Positions 41,374-50,335 are shown, numbered from the stretch's first letter. The stretch is DNA of 64,000 nt from Bacillota bacterium (GCA_023408815.1 JAEYJO010000061.1:1-64000), one strand, 5' to 3'. Notes: a model not told the origin generated them from the letters alone. Program-made: numbers and translations.

Positions 41374-42405
41374 ATGAAAGCAATGATAACAACAGGCATA
41401 CAGAAAATGGAAATGAAAGAAGCGATGCGACCGAAGCCGGAGCCCGGGCAGGTACTGATCAAGATTGAATATTGCGGTATTTGCGGATCAGATGTTCATT
41501 TTTATAAGGACGGCAGAATCGGAGATCATATTTTGGAAGATGATATCGTTCTCGGGCATGAAGTGTCCGGAATTGTAACGGAACTGGGTGAAAACGTGAC
41601 ACAGCTGCAAGTGGGAGACAGAGTAGCGCTGGAGCCCGGAATTGCCTGCGGAAAATGTATCTTTTGTAAATCCGGATTATATAACCTGTGTCCTGAAATG
41701 GTGTTTTTTGCAGACCCTCCGGTATCCGGAGCACTGCAGGAATATGTTGTGCATCCGGCCGATTTGTGCTTTAAGCTGCCGGACAATGTTTCGACTATGG
41801 AGGGAGCATTAGTAGAACCTCTTTCCGTCGGACTGCATGCTGCCGGAATGGGAGATGTGAAGCTGGGGCAGAGTGTCATTATTCTGGGAACAGGATGTAT
41901 CGGCCTTGTTACGCTGCTGGCATGTAAAGCAAGAGGTGCGGCCCAGATCGTTGTAGTGGATTTGTACGATAAGCGTCTCGAGTTTGCCAGGAAACTGGGA
42001 GCTACACATACTATCAATGCGAAAAAAGATAATGTGGAAGACAAGATCAAAGAGATTTTTAGCGGTCAGGGGGCAGATGTAGTATTTGAAACGGCAGGTT
42101 CCATCGTCACGATAGCGCAGACACCGTTCCTGGCTAAACGGGGAGGAACTATTGTGTTAGTAGGGCAAGCCTCCGAAAGCAAGGTATCTTATAATTTTGC
42201 TGAGGTCATGATCAAGGAATTAACAATAAAATCTGTATTCCGTTACAGGAATTCGTACCCGGTAGCCATTGCTGCTTTAAGCACGAAGTCCATTGATGTA
42301 AAGCAGATCGTTACACATGAGTTCGAATTCAAGGATTCGAAGCTGGCATTCGATACGGTCATAAAAGATGCAGAAAATGTGGTAAAGGGTGTTATCCGTT
42401 TTTAA
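41374..42405 (+). CDS. zinc-dependent sorbitol/xylitol-type polyol dehydrogenase (MDR family)
   Basis: 343 residues. Catalytic zinc ligands are in YCGICGSDVHF and LGHEVSG; the structural zinc loop is CGKCIFCKSGLYNLCP; the NAD fold is VIILGTGCIGLVTLLACKARGA, followed by an acidic residue in VVDLYD, which favours NAD over NADP. It oxidises a polyol (sorbitol, xylitol, arabitol or ribitol) to a ketose. It is first in the operon driven by the consensus promoter, and its ketose product would go to the AraB-like kinase. Confidence 0.9.
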   Translation: MKAMITTGIQKMEMKEAMRPKPEPGQVLIKIEYCGICGSDVHFYKDGRIGDHILEDDIVLGHEVSGIVTELGENVTQLQVGDRVALEPGIACGKCIFCKSGLYNLCPEMVFFADPPVSGALQEYVVHPADLCFKLPDNVSTMEGALVEPLSVGLHAAGMGDVKLGQSVIILGTGCIGLVTLLACKARGAAQIVVVDLYDKRLEFARKLGATHTINAKKDNVEDKIKEIFSGQGADVVFETAGSIVTIAQTPFLAKRGGTIVLVGQASESKVSYNFAEVMIKELTIKSVFRYRNSYPVAIAALSTKSIDVKQIVTHEFEFKDSKLAFDTVIKDAENVVKGVIRF

Positions 42406-42452
42406 TATCAGAAGCTGATGGAATATAGTGTGAGAAAGGCGAGGTCATTAAA

Positions 42453-43940
42453 ATGGAAGATAACATCAAGATGGAATTAAGAAACGTATATAAATCATTT
42501 CCGGGAGTTAAAGCATTGGATGATGTTAGTTTTAAATTGAAAAAAGGAACGGTACACGTGATATGCGGAGAAAATGGTGCTGGAAAATCTACTTTAATGA
42601 AAGTTCTGTATGGAATATACCAGCCGGACAAGGGAGAGATAATGATTGATGGCCGGTCTGCCAGAATCAATTCTCCGGTGGATGCCAGAAATTATGGGAT
42701 ATCCATGATTTTTCAGGAGCTATCTTTTGTGCCCGATATGACGCTGGAAGAAAATTTATTCCTGGGCAGATGGATTAAAAAAGGGGCTTTTATGGATTGG
42801 AAGGCGATTCGTAAAGAAACCGTGAGGCTGCTTGAAAATGAGGGACTGCCATATAAACCTAATACATTGATGCGTTCTATGAGTGTTTCCAATATTCAGA
42901 TGGTAGAAATATTAAAAGCCATTTCCTTCAATGCAGAAATCTTAATTATGGATGAGCCAACGTCTTCCATCTCGAATAAAGATGTGGAGTTCCTGATAGA
43001 CAAAATAGAAGCTTTGCGTTCCCGCGGCATGAGTATTATTTACATATCGCATAAAATGGATGAGATTTTCCGGATTGCGGATGAAATAACTATATTGAGG
43101 GACGGAAGAAGCGTTGCTACCTTGCAGAAAGATGATACTAACATAGATGAAGTAATCGAATTAATGGTAGGCAGAAAATTAGAAAACCAATATCCGAAAG
43201 AAAAAGTAGAAATAACGGATGAACTGCTTCGGGTGGAAAACTTATCGAAACAGAACATATTCCATGATATCAGTTTTCATGTTAACAAAGGTGAAATTGT
43301 CGGGTTTGCCGGACTGGTGGGAGCCGGAAGGACGGAGACCATGAATTCGCTTTTCGGCCTGGATAAATACGATAAAGGCGATATTTATTTGAGGGGGGAA
43401 AGGGTGTACTTCAGGAATGTACGCGAAGCGATTGCGGCAGGGATAGCCATGGTTACCGAGGACAGACGCAGATTTGGAATCGTTCCGGTCCGAAGTGTTA
43501 TGGAAAATGCCTCTTTGGCGGTCCTGAAGAAATATTTCTATAAAGGCTATAATCACAAAGCGAAAGAAACTGACGATATCGCCGGAGTATTCCAAAAAGT
43601 AAGGGTTAAAACACCAGATTTGAAAACTCCGATAGAAAACTTAAGCGGCGGGAATCAGCAGAAGGTCATACTGGCAAAATGGATGCTTTGTGACAGCGAG
43701 GTTCTTATACTGGATGAACCCACGCGAGGCATCGATGTAGGTGCCAAAAAGGAAATCTATGAATTGATAACTTCATTTGCCAGGAGCGGTAAGGGCATCG
43801 TCATGATATCTTCCGAATTGCCGGAGCTGATAGGAATGTGTGACCGTATCTACGTTATGAAGGAAGGAGAAATAACAGGATGTCTGGAAAACGGGGAATT
43901 GTTTACACAGGAAGCTATCATGAACTTTGCAGTATCATAA
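42453..43940 (+). CDS. CUT2 sugar ABC transporter, ATP-binding protein
   Basis: 495 residues with two ABC halves: GENGAGKST and MDEPTSSISN first, then GLVGAGRTE, LSGGNQQKVILAKW and LDEPTRGIDVGAK. It is the third CUT2 ATPase of the window and is closer in style to the 20.3-kb copy than to the GC-rich copy at 2.8 kb. It lies between the polyol dehydrogenase and its own permease, which points to a polyol or pentose as cargo. Confidence 0.93.
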   Translation: MEDNIKMELRNVYKSFPGVKALDDVSFKLKKGTVHVICGENGAGKSTLMKVLYGIYQPDKGEIMIDGRSARINSPVDARNYGISMIFQELSFVPDMTLEENLFLGRWIKKGAFMDWKAIRKETVRLLENEGLPYKPNTLMRSMSVSNIQMVEILKAISFNAEILIMDEPTSSISNKDVEFLIDKIEALRSRGMSIIYISHKMDEIFRIADEITILRDGRSVATLQKDDTNIDEVIELMVGRKLENQYPKEKVEITDELLRVENLSKQNIFHDISFHVNKGEIVGFAGLVGAGRTETMNSLFGLDKYDKGDIYLRGERVYFRNVREAIAAGIAMVTEDRRRFGIVPVRSVMENASLAVLKKYFYKGYNHKAKETDDIAGVFQKVRVKTPDLKTPIENLSGGNQQKVILAKWMLCDSEVLILDEPTRGIDVGAKKEIYELITSFARSGKGIVMISSELPELIGMCDRIYVMKEGEITGCLENGELFTQEAIMNFAVS

Positions 43941-43970
43941 ATACTCGCTTTATAGGCAAGGAGGTTTCAG

Positions 43971-44939
43971 ATGAGTAAAGAAAAAAAAGTATGGGATATT
44001 TCAAAGTATATATCCAAATACAGTCTGTTTCTTATTTTAATTATAATGATTACCGTATGCAGCTTTGCAAATGAAAATTTTTTAACAGTACCCAATTTAC
44101 TGAATGTTGTTAAGCAGCAGTCTGTTTATATTTTATTGGCATTAGGCGCAATGCTTCTTATCTCTGCCGGCTGTCTCGATCTTGCGGCAGGCTCCAATCT
44201 GGCTTTGGCAAGTGTTGTATCTCTTATTGTTTATATAAGACTGCCAAATGTTTTTGTTGCATTTGCGGCCGCGATAACGGTAGCCGTCGTCTGCAACCTG
44301 GTCAGCGGATTAATGGTGACAAATTTTAATACGCCTCCCTTTATAGCAACTTTGGCAATGCAATTGATTTCAAGGGGACTGGCACTATATATTACAAAGG
44401 GCCAGAACATGTCGGGGGTCGGACCGGATCTTGCGGCGGTAGGGCAGGGAAGTACTTTTGGGATTCCCAATAGTATTTACATAATGCTTATTCTGTTTCT
44501 TATTACTATTTACATAACAAAGCAAACAAAATTAGGGCGTTCTATTTATGCAGTAGGCGGCAATGAAGCGGCGGCAAATGGTTCCGGTATCAATGTAAAG
44601 GCAGTTAAATTAAAAACTTATACGCTAAACGGCATTTTGACCGGTGTAGCAGCAACAATATACCTTTCACGCGTAAACAGCGCTATGCCAAATGGTGCAC
44701 AAAGCTATGAATTCGATGCCATGATAGCGACGATCGTGGGAGGAACCAGTTTTTCCGGCGGAGTCGGATCCGCGGTGGGAACTGTAATTGGTGCTTTTAT
44801 AGTAGGTTTTTTGAATAACATTATGAATCTGATAGGAATTGATTCATATCTCCAGCAGGTGGTAAGGGGAATCATAATTGGGGGAGCTGTTATTTGGGAT
44901 ATCTACTTTAAAAATAAAAAAACATTTACTAAAAGCTGA
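43971..44939 (+). CDS. CUT2 sugar ABC transporter, permease
   Basis: 322 residues with 8-10 membrane segments. The signature LGAMLLISAGCLDLAAGS departs from the usual TGGIDLSVGS (TGGI becomes AGCL), which may tune ligand or coupling. The late loop reads DAMIATIVGGTSFSGGVGS. The start is ATG 43971 with AAGGAGG. It is 30 bases behind the ATPase gene. Confidence 0.9.
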   Translation: MSKEKKVWDISKYISKYSLFLILIIMITVCSFANENFLTVPNLLNVVKQQSVYILLALGAMLLISAGCLDLAAGSNLALASVVSLIVYIRLPNVFVAFAAAITVAVVCNLVSGLMVTNFNTPPFIATLAMQLISRGLALYITKGQNMSGVGPDLAAVGQGSTFGIPNSIYIMLILFLITIYITKQTKLGRSIYAVGGNEAAANGSGINVKAVKLKTYTLNGILTGVAATIYLSRVNSAMPNGAQSYEFDAMIATIVGGTSFSGGVGSAVGTVIGAFIVGFLNNIMNLIGIDSYLQQVVRGIIIGGAVIWDIYFKNKKTFTKS

Positions 44940-44959
44940 TTCAGAAAGGAAGGGAAATT

Positions 44960-46006
44960 ATGAGAAAGGTATTAAAAAAACTAACGGTAGTGACAATTGT
45001 TATGAGCATGATGCTGACAATGGCGGGATGTGGTGCCGTCTCCAGTTTGGCGGGGGGAGGAACGGAGGAAGCTGAAGCTGCAAAAGAGGAAGGAAAATAT
45101 AAAGTACTGTTTGTGTGCAGGAATAGAGCAGATACTTTTGCTGCGCGTTTAGCAACCGCTTTTCAGCAGTACGCAGATGATACCTATGCGGATGAATTTG
45201 ATTTTGATATTCAGGATGCACAGGCCGACAGCGATAAGGAAAACCAAATCATCGAGCAGGCTGTTGCCGCCGGCTATGACTGCATTATTGTTCAGCCCAA
45301 TGACAGCGATTCCCAGACTCCCTATGTAAAATCCGCAGTGGAAGCAGGAGTAAAGGTAATTACTACGAATGCTGGAATACGTGACATTGAAGGCGCATCA
45401 TGGATTGATGCAGATCCTTATGAACAAGGAAAAGTAATTGCAAATCTGGCAGTTGAAAATGCTCCTGAAAATGCAAGGGTAGTGATCATGTCATGCAACC
45501 CCGGTAATTTGCACACGGAAAGCCGCTTACAGGCATACAATGATATTTTTGTGGCAGAGAGGACGGATTGCGAGATTCTGGCCCAGAAAATCTGTACCAA
45601 AGCCGATTCGGCAACCTTTATGGAGACAATGGAAGACTGGGTGCAGGCTTACGGTAAGATCGACGTTTGTCTTACAATCGGCGATGACCTCGCTAAGGCC
45701 TGCTATGAAGTGGTAAAAGATGATCCTACCTTTTCAGAAACGCAGTATTATGCAGTTGATGCGAATCCCGATGCTCTTTTAAGAATCAAACTGGGAACCC
45801 AAACGGCAACCGTAATGCAGGATACGACAGAATTGGCGCAAAAGAATCTGGATGCTGCGCATAAACTATTAACCGGTGAAGAAGAGGTTATAGAAGAAAC
45901 GATTGAAACTATTTTAATTACACAGGAAAATGTGGATAAATACATTGAATATTATATGGAGCAGGGTGCACTTACGCAGGAGGAGTACGATGCGGCCTTG
46001 AAGTAA
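44960..46006 (+). CDS. CUT2 sugar-binding lipoprotein
   Basis: 348 residues. The signal peptide has lipobox MAGC, followed by a short linker. The binding-protein domain starts KVLFVCRNRADTFAARLATAF and includes YDCIIVQPNDSDSQTP and GDDLAKACYEVVKD. The first strand differs from the usual ribose-binding type, so it may have an unusual ligand such as a polyol. It is followed by about 100 bases without a gene, then the transketolase pair. Confidence 0.88.
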   Translation: MRKVLKKLTVVTIVMSMMLTMAGCGAVSSLAGGGTEEAEAAKEEGKYKVLFVCRNRADTFAARLATAFQQYADDTYADEFDFDIQDAQADSDKENQIIEQAVAAGYDCIIVQPNDSDSQTPYVKSAVEAGVKVITTNAGIRDIEGASWIDADPYEQGKVIANLAVENAPENARVVIMSCNPGNLHTESRLQAYNDIFVAERTDCEILAQKICTKADSATFMETMEDWVQAYGKIDVCLTIGDDLAKACYEVVKDDPTFSETQYYAVDANPDALLRIKLGTQTATVMQDTTELAQKNLDAAHKLLTGEEEVIEETIETILITQENVDKYIEYYMEQGALTQEEYDAALK

Positions 46007-46109
46007 GCAGATAAACAGGCAGTGCAATATGTTTACCATATAATGAAGGACTAACATATAGGTTTATGATATTTATAAAAGATTAGAATAGAATTGAGGA
46101 AAATGTGAA

Positions 46110-46952
46110 TTGGAAGAAGGAAGAAAAAGACAATTATTGCGGCTTGGTATGAAAATCCGTGAAAAGGGATTGGAAGCTGTGCAGGCAGCAGGTTCCGGAC
46201 ATATAGGAGGATCCTTTTCCCTGGCGGATATTTTAGCAGTTCTTTATTTCGATAAAATGAGGGTTGATCCCCAAAATCCTAAAGATCCTGATCGAGACCG
46301 TTTTGTACTTTCTAAAGGACATTGTACGCCGGCAATGTATGCGGCTCTGGCACTAAAAGGTTTCTTTCCGGAAAGTGAGCTGAAGAACTTCAGAAGTATT
46401 AACAGCAATTTATCCGGACATGTCGAGATGACTAAAATTCCCGGAGTGGATATGTCGGCCGGATCTCTGGGGCAAGGATTCTCGGCAGCGGTAGGAATGG
46501 CAGTTTCAGGCAAGGTATATCATAAGGATTATTACGTCTATACGGTCATTGGAGATGGTGAGTTGCAGGAGGGGCAGATTTGGGAGGCTTTTATGGCTGC
46601 CGGGAATTATAAGCTGGACCATCTGATTGCCATCATAGATAATAATAACCTGCAAATTGACGGTACCATTGAGGAAGTGATGTCTCCTTATCCTATTGAT
46701 GAAAAATTAAAGGCCTTTAAGTGGAATGTACTTAAGGCTGATGGTCACGACCCGGAACAACTGGCGAATGCAATTGATGCGGCAAAGCAATGCAAAGATA
46801 TGCCTTCAGTTATTATTGCAAAGACGGTAAAGGGCCGGGGAGTTTCTTTCATGGAGAATAATCCGGGCTGGCATGGAAAGACACCGGATGAAGAACAGTA
46901 CGGCAGGGCGTTTGAAGAATTAAATGAGTATATTGCAGAGTGGGAGGCATAG
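46110..46952 (+). CDS. transketolase, N-terminal (ThDP-binding) subunit
   Basis: 280 residues from TTG 46110 (GAGGAAA upstream). It contains the ThDP-binding half: HIGGSFSLADILAVLYF, LSKGHCTPAMYAAL, SLGQGFSAAVGMA and the GDG...NN motif GDGELQEGQIWEA...DNNNLQIDG. With the next gene it forms a heteromeric transketolase, as is common in Firmicutes and Archaea. It shifts two-carbon units between pentose and other sugar phosphates, the expected step after pentulose phosphorylation. Confidence 0.93.
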   Translation: MEEGRKRQLLRLGMKIREKGLEAVQAAGSGHIGGSFSLADILAVLYFDKMRVDPQNPKDPDRDRFVLSKGHCTPAMYAALALKGFFPESELKNFRSINSNLSGHVEMTKIPGVDMSAGSLGQGFSAAVGMAVSGKVYHKDYYVYTVIGDGELQEGQIWEAFMAAGNYKLDHLIAIIDNNNLQIDGTIEEVMSPYPIDEKLKAFKWNVLKADGHDPEQLANAIDAAKQCKDMPSVIIAKTVKGRGVSFMENNPGWHGKTPDEEQYGRAFEELNEYIAEWEA

Positions 46953-46954
46953 AT

Positions 46955-47899
46955 ATGAGTGAAATTATTGCTACCAGAGAAGCGTATGGACGGGCTTTAT
47001 GTAAGTGCGGAGACAGAGAGGATATCGTAGTGTTCGACGCGGACCTGACCATTTGTACAATGTCCTGCTACTTTGCGGAAAAATATCCGGACAGGTTTTT
47101 TAATGCAGGTATAGCAGAAGCCAATATGATAGGAATGTCCGCGGGAGTTGCCGCAACGGGTAAAACGGCTGTTTGTCACACGTTTGCCATGTTTGCCGCC
47201 GGAAGAGGATATGATCAGATCCGTAATTCTGTATGCTATCCCGGACTGAATGTTAAGGTCATCGGAACACATGCCGGATTGTCGGTAGGAGAGGACGGGG
47301 CGACCCATCAATGTATCGAAGACTTAAGTTTAATGAGGACTATTCCCGGTATGACAGTTATCTGCCCTTGCGATGCGAACGAAACAGAAGAAGCTGTTAA
47401 AGCAATGCTTCATTTTGACGGTCCATGCTATTTGAGACTTGGTCGTTCCGGTGTTGAAAACATTACCGGACATATCTCTGATTATAGATTTGAATTGGGG
47501 AAAGGTGTTGTATTAAAAGACGGCGGAGATGTTTCTATTATTGCAACCGGCCAAATGGTTCAGATAGCATTAATGGCGGCAAGGATTCTGGAGGACAAGG
47601 GAATCCATGCCATGGTAATCGATATGCATACCATAAAGCCATTCGATAAAGAAATTGTCATGATGGCGGCCAGAAAGACGAGGGCTATCGTTACTTCGGA
47701 AGAACATAATATTGTGGGGGGACTGGGGGCGGCAGTAGCAGAAGCTGTGACCTCGGAATATCCGGTACCGGTAATCCGTCACGGGGTGGAGGATGTGTTC
47801 GGACATTCCGGAAAGGCGGATGAGTTAATGGTAAAGTATGGATTGACAGCAGAAAATCTTGCGTTAAAAGCAGAAAAGGCAATTAGTATGAAAGGCTAA
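46955..47899 (+). CDS. transketolase, C-terminal subunit
   Basis: 314 residues from ATG 46955 with GGGAGG; GTG 46940 is also in frame. It has the pyrimidine-binding domain (VVFDADLTICTMSCYFAEKYPDR, NAGIAEANMIGMSAGVAATG with the ThDP-activating Glu, HTFAMFAAGRGYDQIRNSV) and the C-terminal domain (ARKTRAIVTSEEHNIVGGLG). It starts 2 bases after the N-subunit gene stops and is the last gene of the operon. Confidence 0.93.
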   Translation: MSEIIATREAYGRALCKCGDREDIVVFDADLTICTMSCYFAEKYPDRFFNAGIAEANMIGMSAGVAATGKTAVCHTFAMFAAGRGYDQIRNSVCYPGLNVKVIGTHAGLSVGEDGATHQCIEDLSLMRTIPGMTVICPCDANETEEAVKAMLHFDGPCYLRLGRSGVENITGHISDYRFELGKGVVLKDGGDVSIIATGQMVQIALMAARILEDKGIHAMVIDMHTIKPFDKEIVMMAARKTRAIVTSEEHNIVGGLGAAVAEAVTSEYPVPVIRHGVEDVFGHSGKADELMVKYGLTAENLALKAEKAISMKG

Positions 47900-47906
47900 A
47901 ATAGCA

Positions 47907-47960
47907 GCATGCCAATTCCGGGCAGCCATTTTTAAATGGAGGGATTGGCATGCATTTTAG
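47907..47960 (+). terminator. terminator of the pentitol operon
   Basis: A 10-bp outer stem (GCATGCCAAT / ATTGGCATGC) encloses an inner CCATTT/AAATGG stem; ATTTTAG follows. Confidence 0.7.
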
Positions 47961-47983
47961 ATTGTGAGTAATATCAAGGTTCG

Positions 47984-48043
47984 TTGACAAATGGTTAACA
48001 TAGTGGTATATTTATAACATAATGTTATAAATATACCACTATG
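47984..48043 (+). promoter_or_regulatory. promoter overlapped by a perfect 45-bp palindrome
   Basis: TTGACA (47984-47989), 17 bases and TATATT (48007-48012). The -10 lies inside two perfect 22-bp arms (CATAGTGGTATATTTATAAC AT at 47999-48020 and complement at 48022-48043) with a single central base. This is an operator that would block the promoter when bound, most simply by the Xre protein encoded 140 bases downstream. As RNA, the arms would also form a hairpin just before the first start codon. Confidence 0.75.
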
Positions 48044-48054
48044 GGAGGCATCTT

Positions 48055-48180
48055 ATGAAATTCAATAAACTGGGAATTTTATCAAGCAATATGGTGCTGG
48101 CATCCTGCTATGTCGTCTCCGTGTTTTGTTTCACCATCGCACTTTTGGTTCTTGAAATGAAAGAGCAATGGGAGGATTAA
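48055..48180 (+). CDS. 41-residue putative membrane peptide
   Basis: ATG 48055 follows GGGAGG by 8 bases. The 41 residues have a short polar start (MKFNKLGILSSN), one hydrophobic helix (MVLASCYVVSVFCFTIALLVL) and a charged end EMKEQWED. I recognise no family. It lies first behind the palindromic promoter and its stop is 2 bases from the Xre start, so it is probably expressed. It could be a small regulator, a toxin-like peptide, or the stump of a larger DUF-type membrane protein. Confidence 0.6.
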   Translation: MKFNKLGILSSNMVLASCYVVSVFCFTIALLVLEMKEQWED

Positions 48181-48182
48181 AT

Positions 48183-48395
48183 ATGGCATTGAAGACAAAA
48201 ATGCGTGAATACAGGGCAAAGCAGAACTTGACGCAGGACGAACTGGCAGCTCTGGCAGGGGTACGCAGGGAAACGATCATTAACCTGGAAAAAGGCAGGT
48301 ATAACCCATCATTGAAGCTTGCGATGGATATTGCCAGGGTATTTTCCTGTACGGTTGAGGAATTATTTTCCTTTAGTGAGGAGGAAAATACTTGA
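48183..48395 (+). CDS. Xre/Cro-type HTH regulator, short form
   Basis: 70 residues from ATG 48183, GGAGG 8 bases upstream. The whole protein is an HTH_3 domain: KMREYRAKQNLTQDELAALAGVRRETIINLEKGRYNPSL followed by AMDIARVFSCTVEELFSF. Small regulators of this kind usually pair with DUF3796 or DUF2178 membrane proteins in Firmicutes and control their own operon. Its stop overlaps the TTG start of the next gene by 3 bases. Confidence 0.92.
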   Translation: MALKTKMREYRAKQNLTQDELAALAGVRRETIINLEKGRYNPSLKLAMDIARVFSCTVEELFSFSEEENT

Positions 48396-49270
48396 AACGC
48401 TTCATCTTATTTTGTGAGAAAATTAAATATTTAGGACTTTTAGGCTTGCTGAGTCTGTTTTTGGATCATAGACTGCTGAATTTCCTATGGTTGTTCTGGC
48501 TCTTTGGATTTGTGGGCATTTTTTATAATCTTCCGGTATTCCTGCAATCGCTGAAACAGGTATGGGGAATGCTGGCGGCGCCCTTCAGGTACGGCTTTCA
48601 TATGCCCAATGCAGAAAATTATCAATGCAAAGTGGGATATTCCCTGCCCTTTCGAGGAGCATGGACAGCAGTCAACGGCGGCATCGACAAAAAACATTCC
48701 CATTCATGGGGAATTCAAACACAAAGATATGCTTATGATTTTATCATACTTGATGAAGAAGGGCATAGTTTTTCCGGTGAACGTACAAAGCTTGCGGACT
48801 ATTATTGCTACGGCAAAGAAGTTTTATCTCCGGCAGAGGGAGAGGTGGTCGAGGTTCGGGACAAATATCCCGACAGTCTTCTATTGGGGCATGGTCAGGC
48901 CGATTGTTCCGCGCGAGATATAAGGGGTAACTATATCCTCATTCGTCACGCCGATAAGGAATATGGACTTCTGGCTCATTTGCAGCCCGGAAGTATTCGT
49001 GTAAAACCGGGTGATACCGTAAAGCGCGGACAGTGCGTTGCTTATTGCGGTAATTCAGGGAACACCTCAGAGCCGCATCTGCATTTTCACTTACAGGACA
49101 GCATGAGTTTTTATACCTCGGCAGGACTTCCCATTGAATTTAACGGCGTTACAAGATTTCCCGCCTCTAATTACGCCGTCTATGATTCACGCCACGTTCC
49201 AATCTCCGGATCAGTGTCAAAATACATCTTTCGAGGGCTGAGCGTTTCAAATACACGGCATACTTTTTAA
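48392..49270 (+). CDS. membrane-anchored M23 metallopeptidase with DUF3796-like N-terminus
   Basis: 292 residues from TTG 48392, with GAGGAGG just upstream. Residues 1-55 are hydrophobic (KYLGLLGLLSLFLDH, FLWLFWLFGFVGIFYNL), similar to DUF3796 proteins. The rest is a LytM/M23 domain: HSHSWGIQTQRYAYDF for the first zinc ligands, SPAEGEVVEV, AHLQPGSIRVKPGDTVKRGQ, and the terminal HLHFHL. M23 enzymes cut peptidoglycan cross-links or bacterial peptides. Operon context with a small Xre suggests a regulated rather than housekeeping function. Confidence 0.83.
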   Translation: MKRFILFCEKIKYLGLLGLLSLFLDHRLLNFLWLFWLFGFVGIFYNLPVFLQSLKQVWGMLAAPFRYGFHMPNAENYQCKVGYSLPFRGAWTAVNGGIDKKHSHSWGIQTQRYAYDFIILDEEGHSFSGERTKLADYYCYGKEVLSPAEGEVVEVRDKYPDSLLLGHGQADCSARDIRGNYILIRHADKEYGLLAHLQPGSIRVKPGDTVKRGQCVAYCGNSGNTSEPHLHFHLQDSMSFYTSAGLPIEFNGVTRFPASNYAVYDSRHVPISGSVSKYIFRGLSVSNTRHTF

Positions 49271-49305
49271 TCTATTCAGACGGAGAACCTTTCTCCAGGT
49301 TTATC

Positions 49306-49358
49306 AAAAGGCAGCTTCACTAAAAAAGTGGCTCTGCCTTTTTAAAATTGGCAGAGCC
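49306..49358. terminator. pair of overlapping convergent terminators
   Basis: Plus strand: AAAAGGCAG..CACT / AGTG..CTGCCTTTTT (49306-49345). Minus strand: GGCTCTGCC / GGCAGAGCC (49330-49358) followed on that strand by ACTTTTTT. They separate the M23 operon from the collagen-like gene. Confidence 0.8.
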
Positions 49359-49386
49359 GCAGTTATTAGTAGCTGAAATATTAAGA

Positions 49387-50334
49387 TTATGCTCTTACTA
49401 TGCTGACAAAACAGCTATCTACCTGAACACAGTTAGGTGAGAGCAGCTCGAGCGATATCCGTGTATCTTCATAACGGTCTACCGGTACGATAATAGTGCC
49501 TGTGGACACTGTAATGGGTGAACCGATGCGGGTAATAGGAGTACAGCACGTAAATATAGTTTCCGTATCCTTGCAGGAAGTGGATCGTAGTGCGATGCCA
49601 ATAGTTCCGTTGCAACGATTGTTTACGGTTACGTTGATGGTGAAGCTTATGAGGTAATTGCCGCTATCTTTGAGTAAAATGCTCGTTCCATCTCTGGAAA
49701 GAACAATGTCGCGGTTCTTAATAAAAGTTGTAAGTTGTAGCGGGCAATTTCTATTCCACCAAGTGCCAGCCTCCGTCTCGAATGCTGCTACTGCGAGAGC
49801 CCCGGATGATCCGGTAGCGCCAGTAGCGCCGGTAGCCCCGGTAGCACCAGTAGCGCCAGTAGCGCCGGTAGCGCCAGTAGCACCAGTAGGTCCCGTAGGT
49901 CCGGTAGGCCCGGTAGCCCCGGTTGATCCGCCAGGAGCGCCGGTAGGTCCGGTAGCCCCGGTGGCGCCGGTAGCGCCGGTAGGTCCGGTAGCCCCGGTAG
50001 GTCCGGTAGCACCTGTGGGGCCGCAAGGACCTTTGCATGAATTGAGTACCTTTTCCAATTTATCTTTCAGAAAGATTTGATTCTGCATAATGCTGTCTAA
50101 GAGGCATTTAATGCTTTCATTTATGGCTAGAAGATGTTCTACGCTGACAGGGTCGAGGGGGCTGCCATCTGTTTGATTCGGTAAGGTCCCCAAGACATAT
50201 TGGAGCTTTTCGCCCTCTGCATTGATGATATGACTGAGACCCAGCTCCTCCATAGCGATGGAAGCAAGAATCATGTTCAAAGCGCTATCGCGAGTTATTT
50301 CAGGACTGATTTCCGGAAATGTTGGTTGTGACAT
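49387..50334 (-). CDS. collagen-like spore-surface (exosporium) protein
   Basis: 315 residues from ATG 50334 (GGGAGGAT upstream). The N-terminal region (PEITRDSALNMILASIAMEELGLSHIINAEGEKLQYVLG) is one I recognise from clostridial collagen-like spore proteins and probably anchors it. Residues 102-178 are Gly-X-Y triplets, mostly GAT and GPT, with one register break (GGST). The C-terminal 135 residues form a BclA-like trimerising beta domain. Many Thr residues at the Y position offer O-glycosylation sites, and a glycosyltransferase gene ends 1 base upstream. Confidence 0.88.
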   Translation of the reverse strand: MSQPTFPEISPEITRDSALNMILASIAMEELGLSHIINAEGEKLQYVLGTLPNQTDGSPLDPVSVEHLLAINESIKCLLDSIMQNQIFLKDKLEKVLNSCKGPCGPTGATGPTGATGPTGATGATGATGPTGAPGGSTGATGPTGPTGPTGATGATGATGATGATGATGATGATGSSGALAVAAFETEAGTWWNRNCPLQLTTFIKNRDIVLSRDGTSILLKDSGNYLISFTINVTVNNRCNGTIGIALRSTSCKDTETIFTCCTPITRIGSPITVSTGTIIVPVDRYEDTRISLELLSPNCVQVDSCFVSIVRA

Positions 50335-50335
50335 T

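Noticed and set aside
49800..50040. Regular short repeats that could suggest a CRISPR array
   Set aside because: The repeats are 9-base collagen triplet codons without unique spacers of constant length, inside a clear coding frame. There are no cas genes.
49658..50080. A plus-strand frame rich in Pro-Val-Ala repeats (140 aa)
   Set aside because: It is the complement of the collagen Gly-X-Y codons. It has no ribosome site or signal, and the minus-strand gene has clear N- and C-terminal domains.
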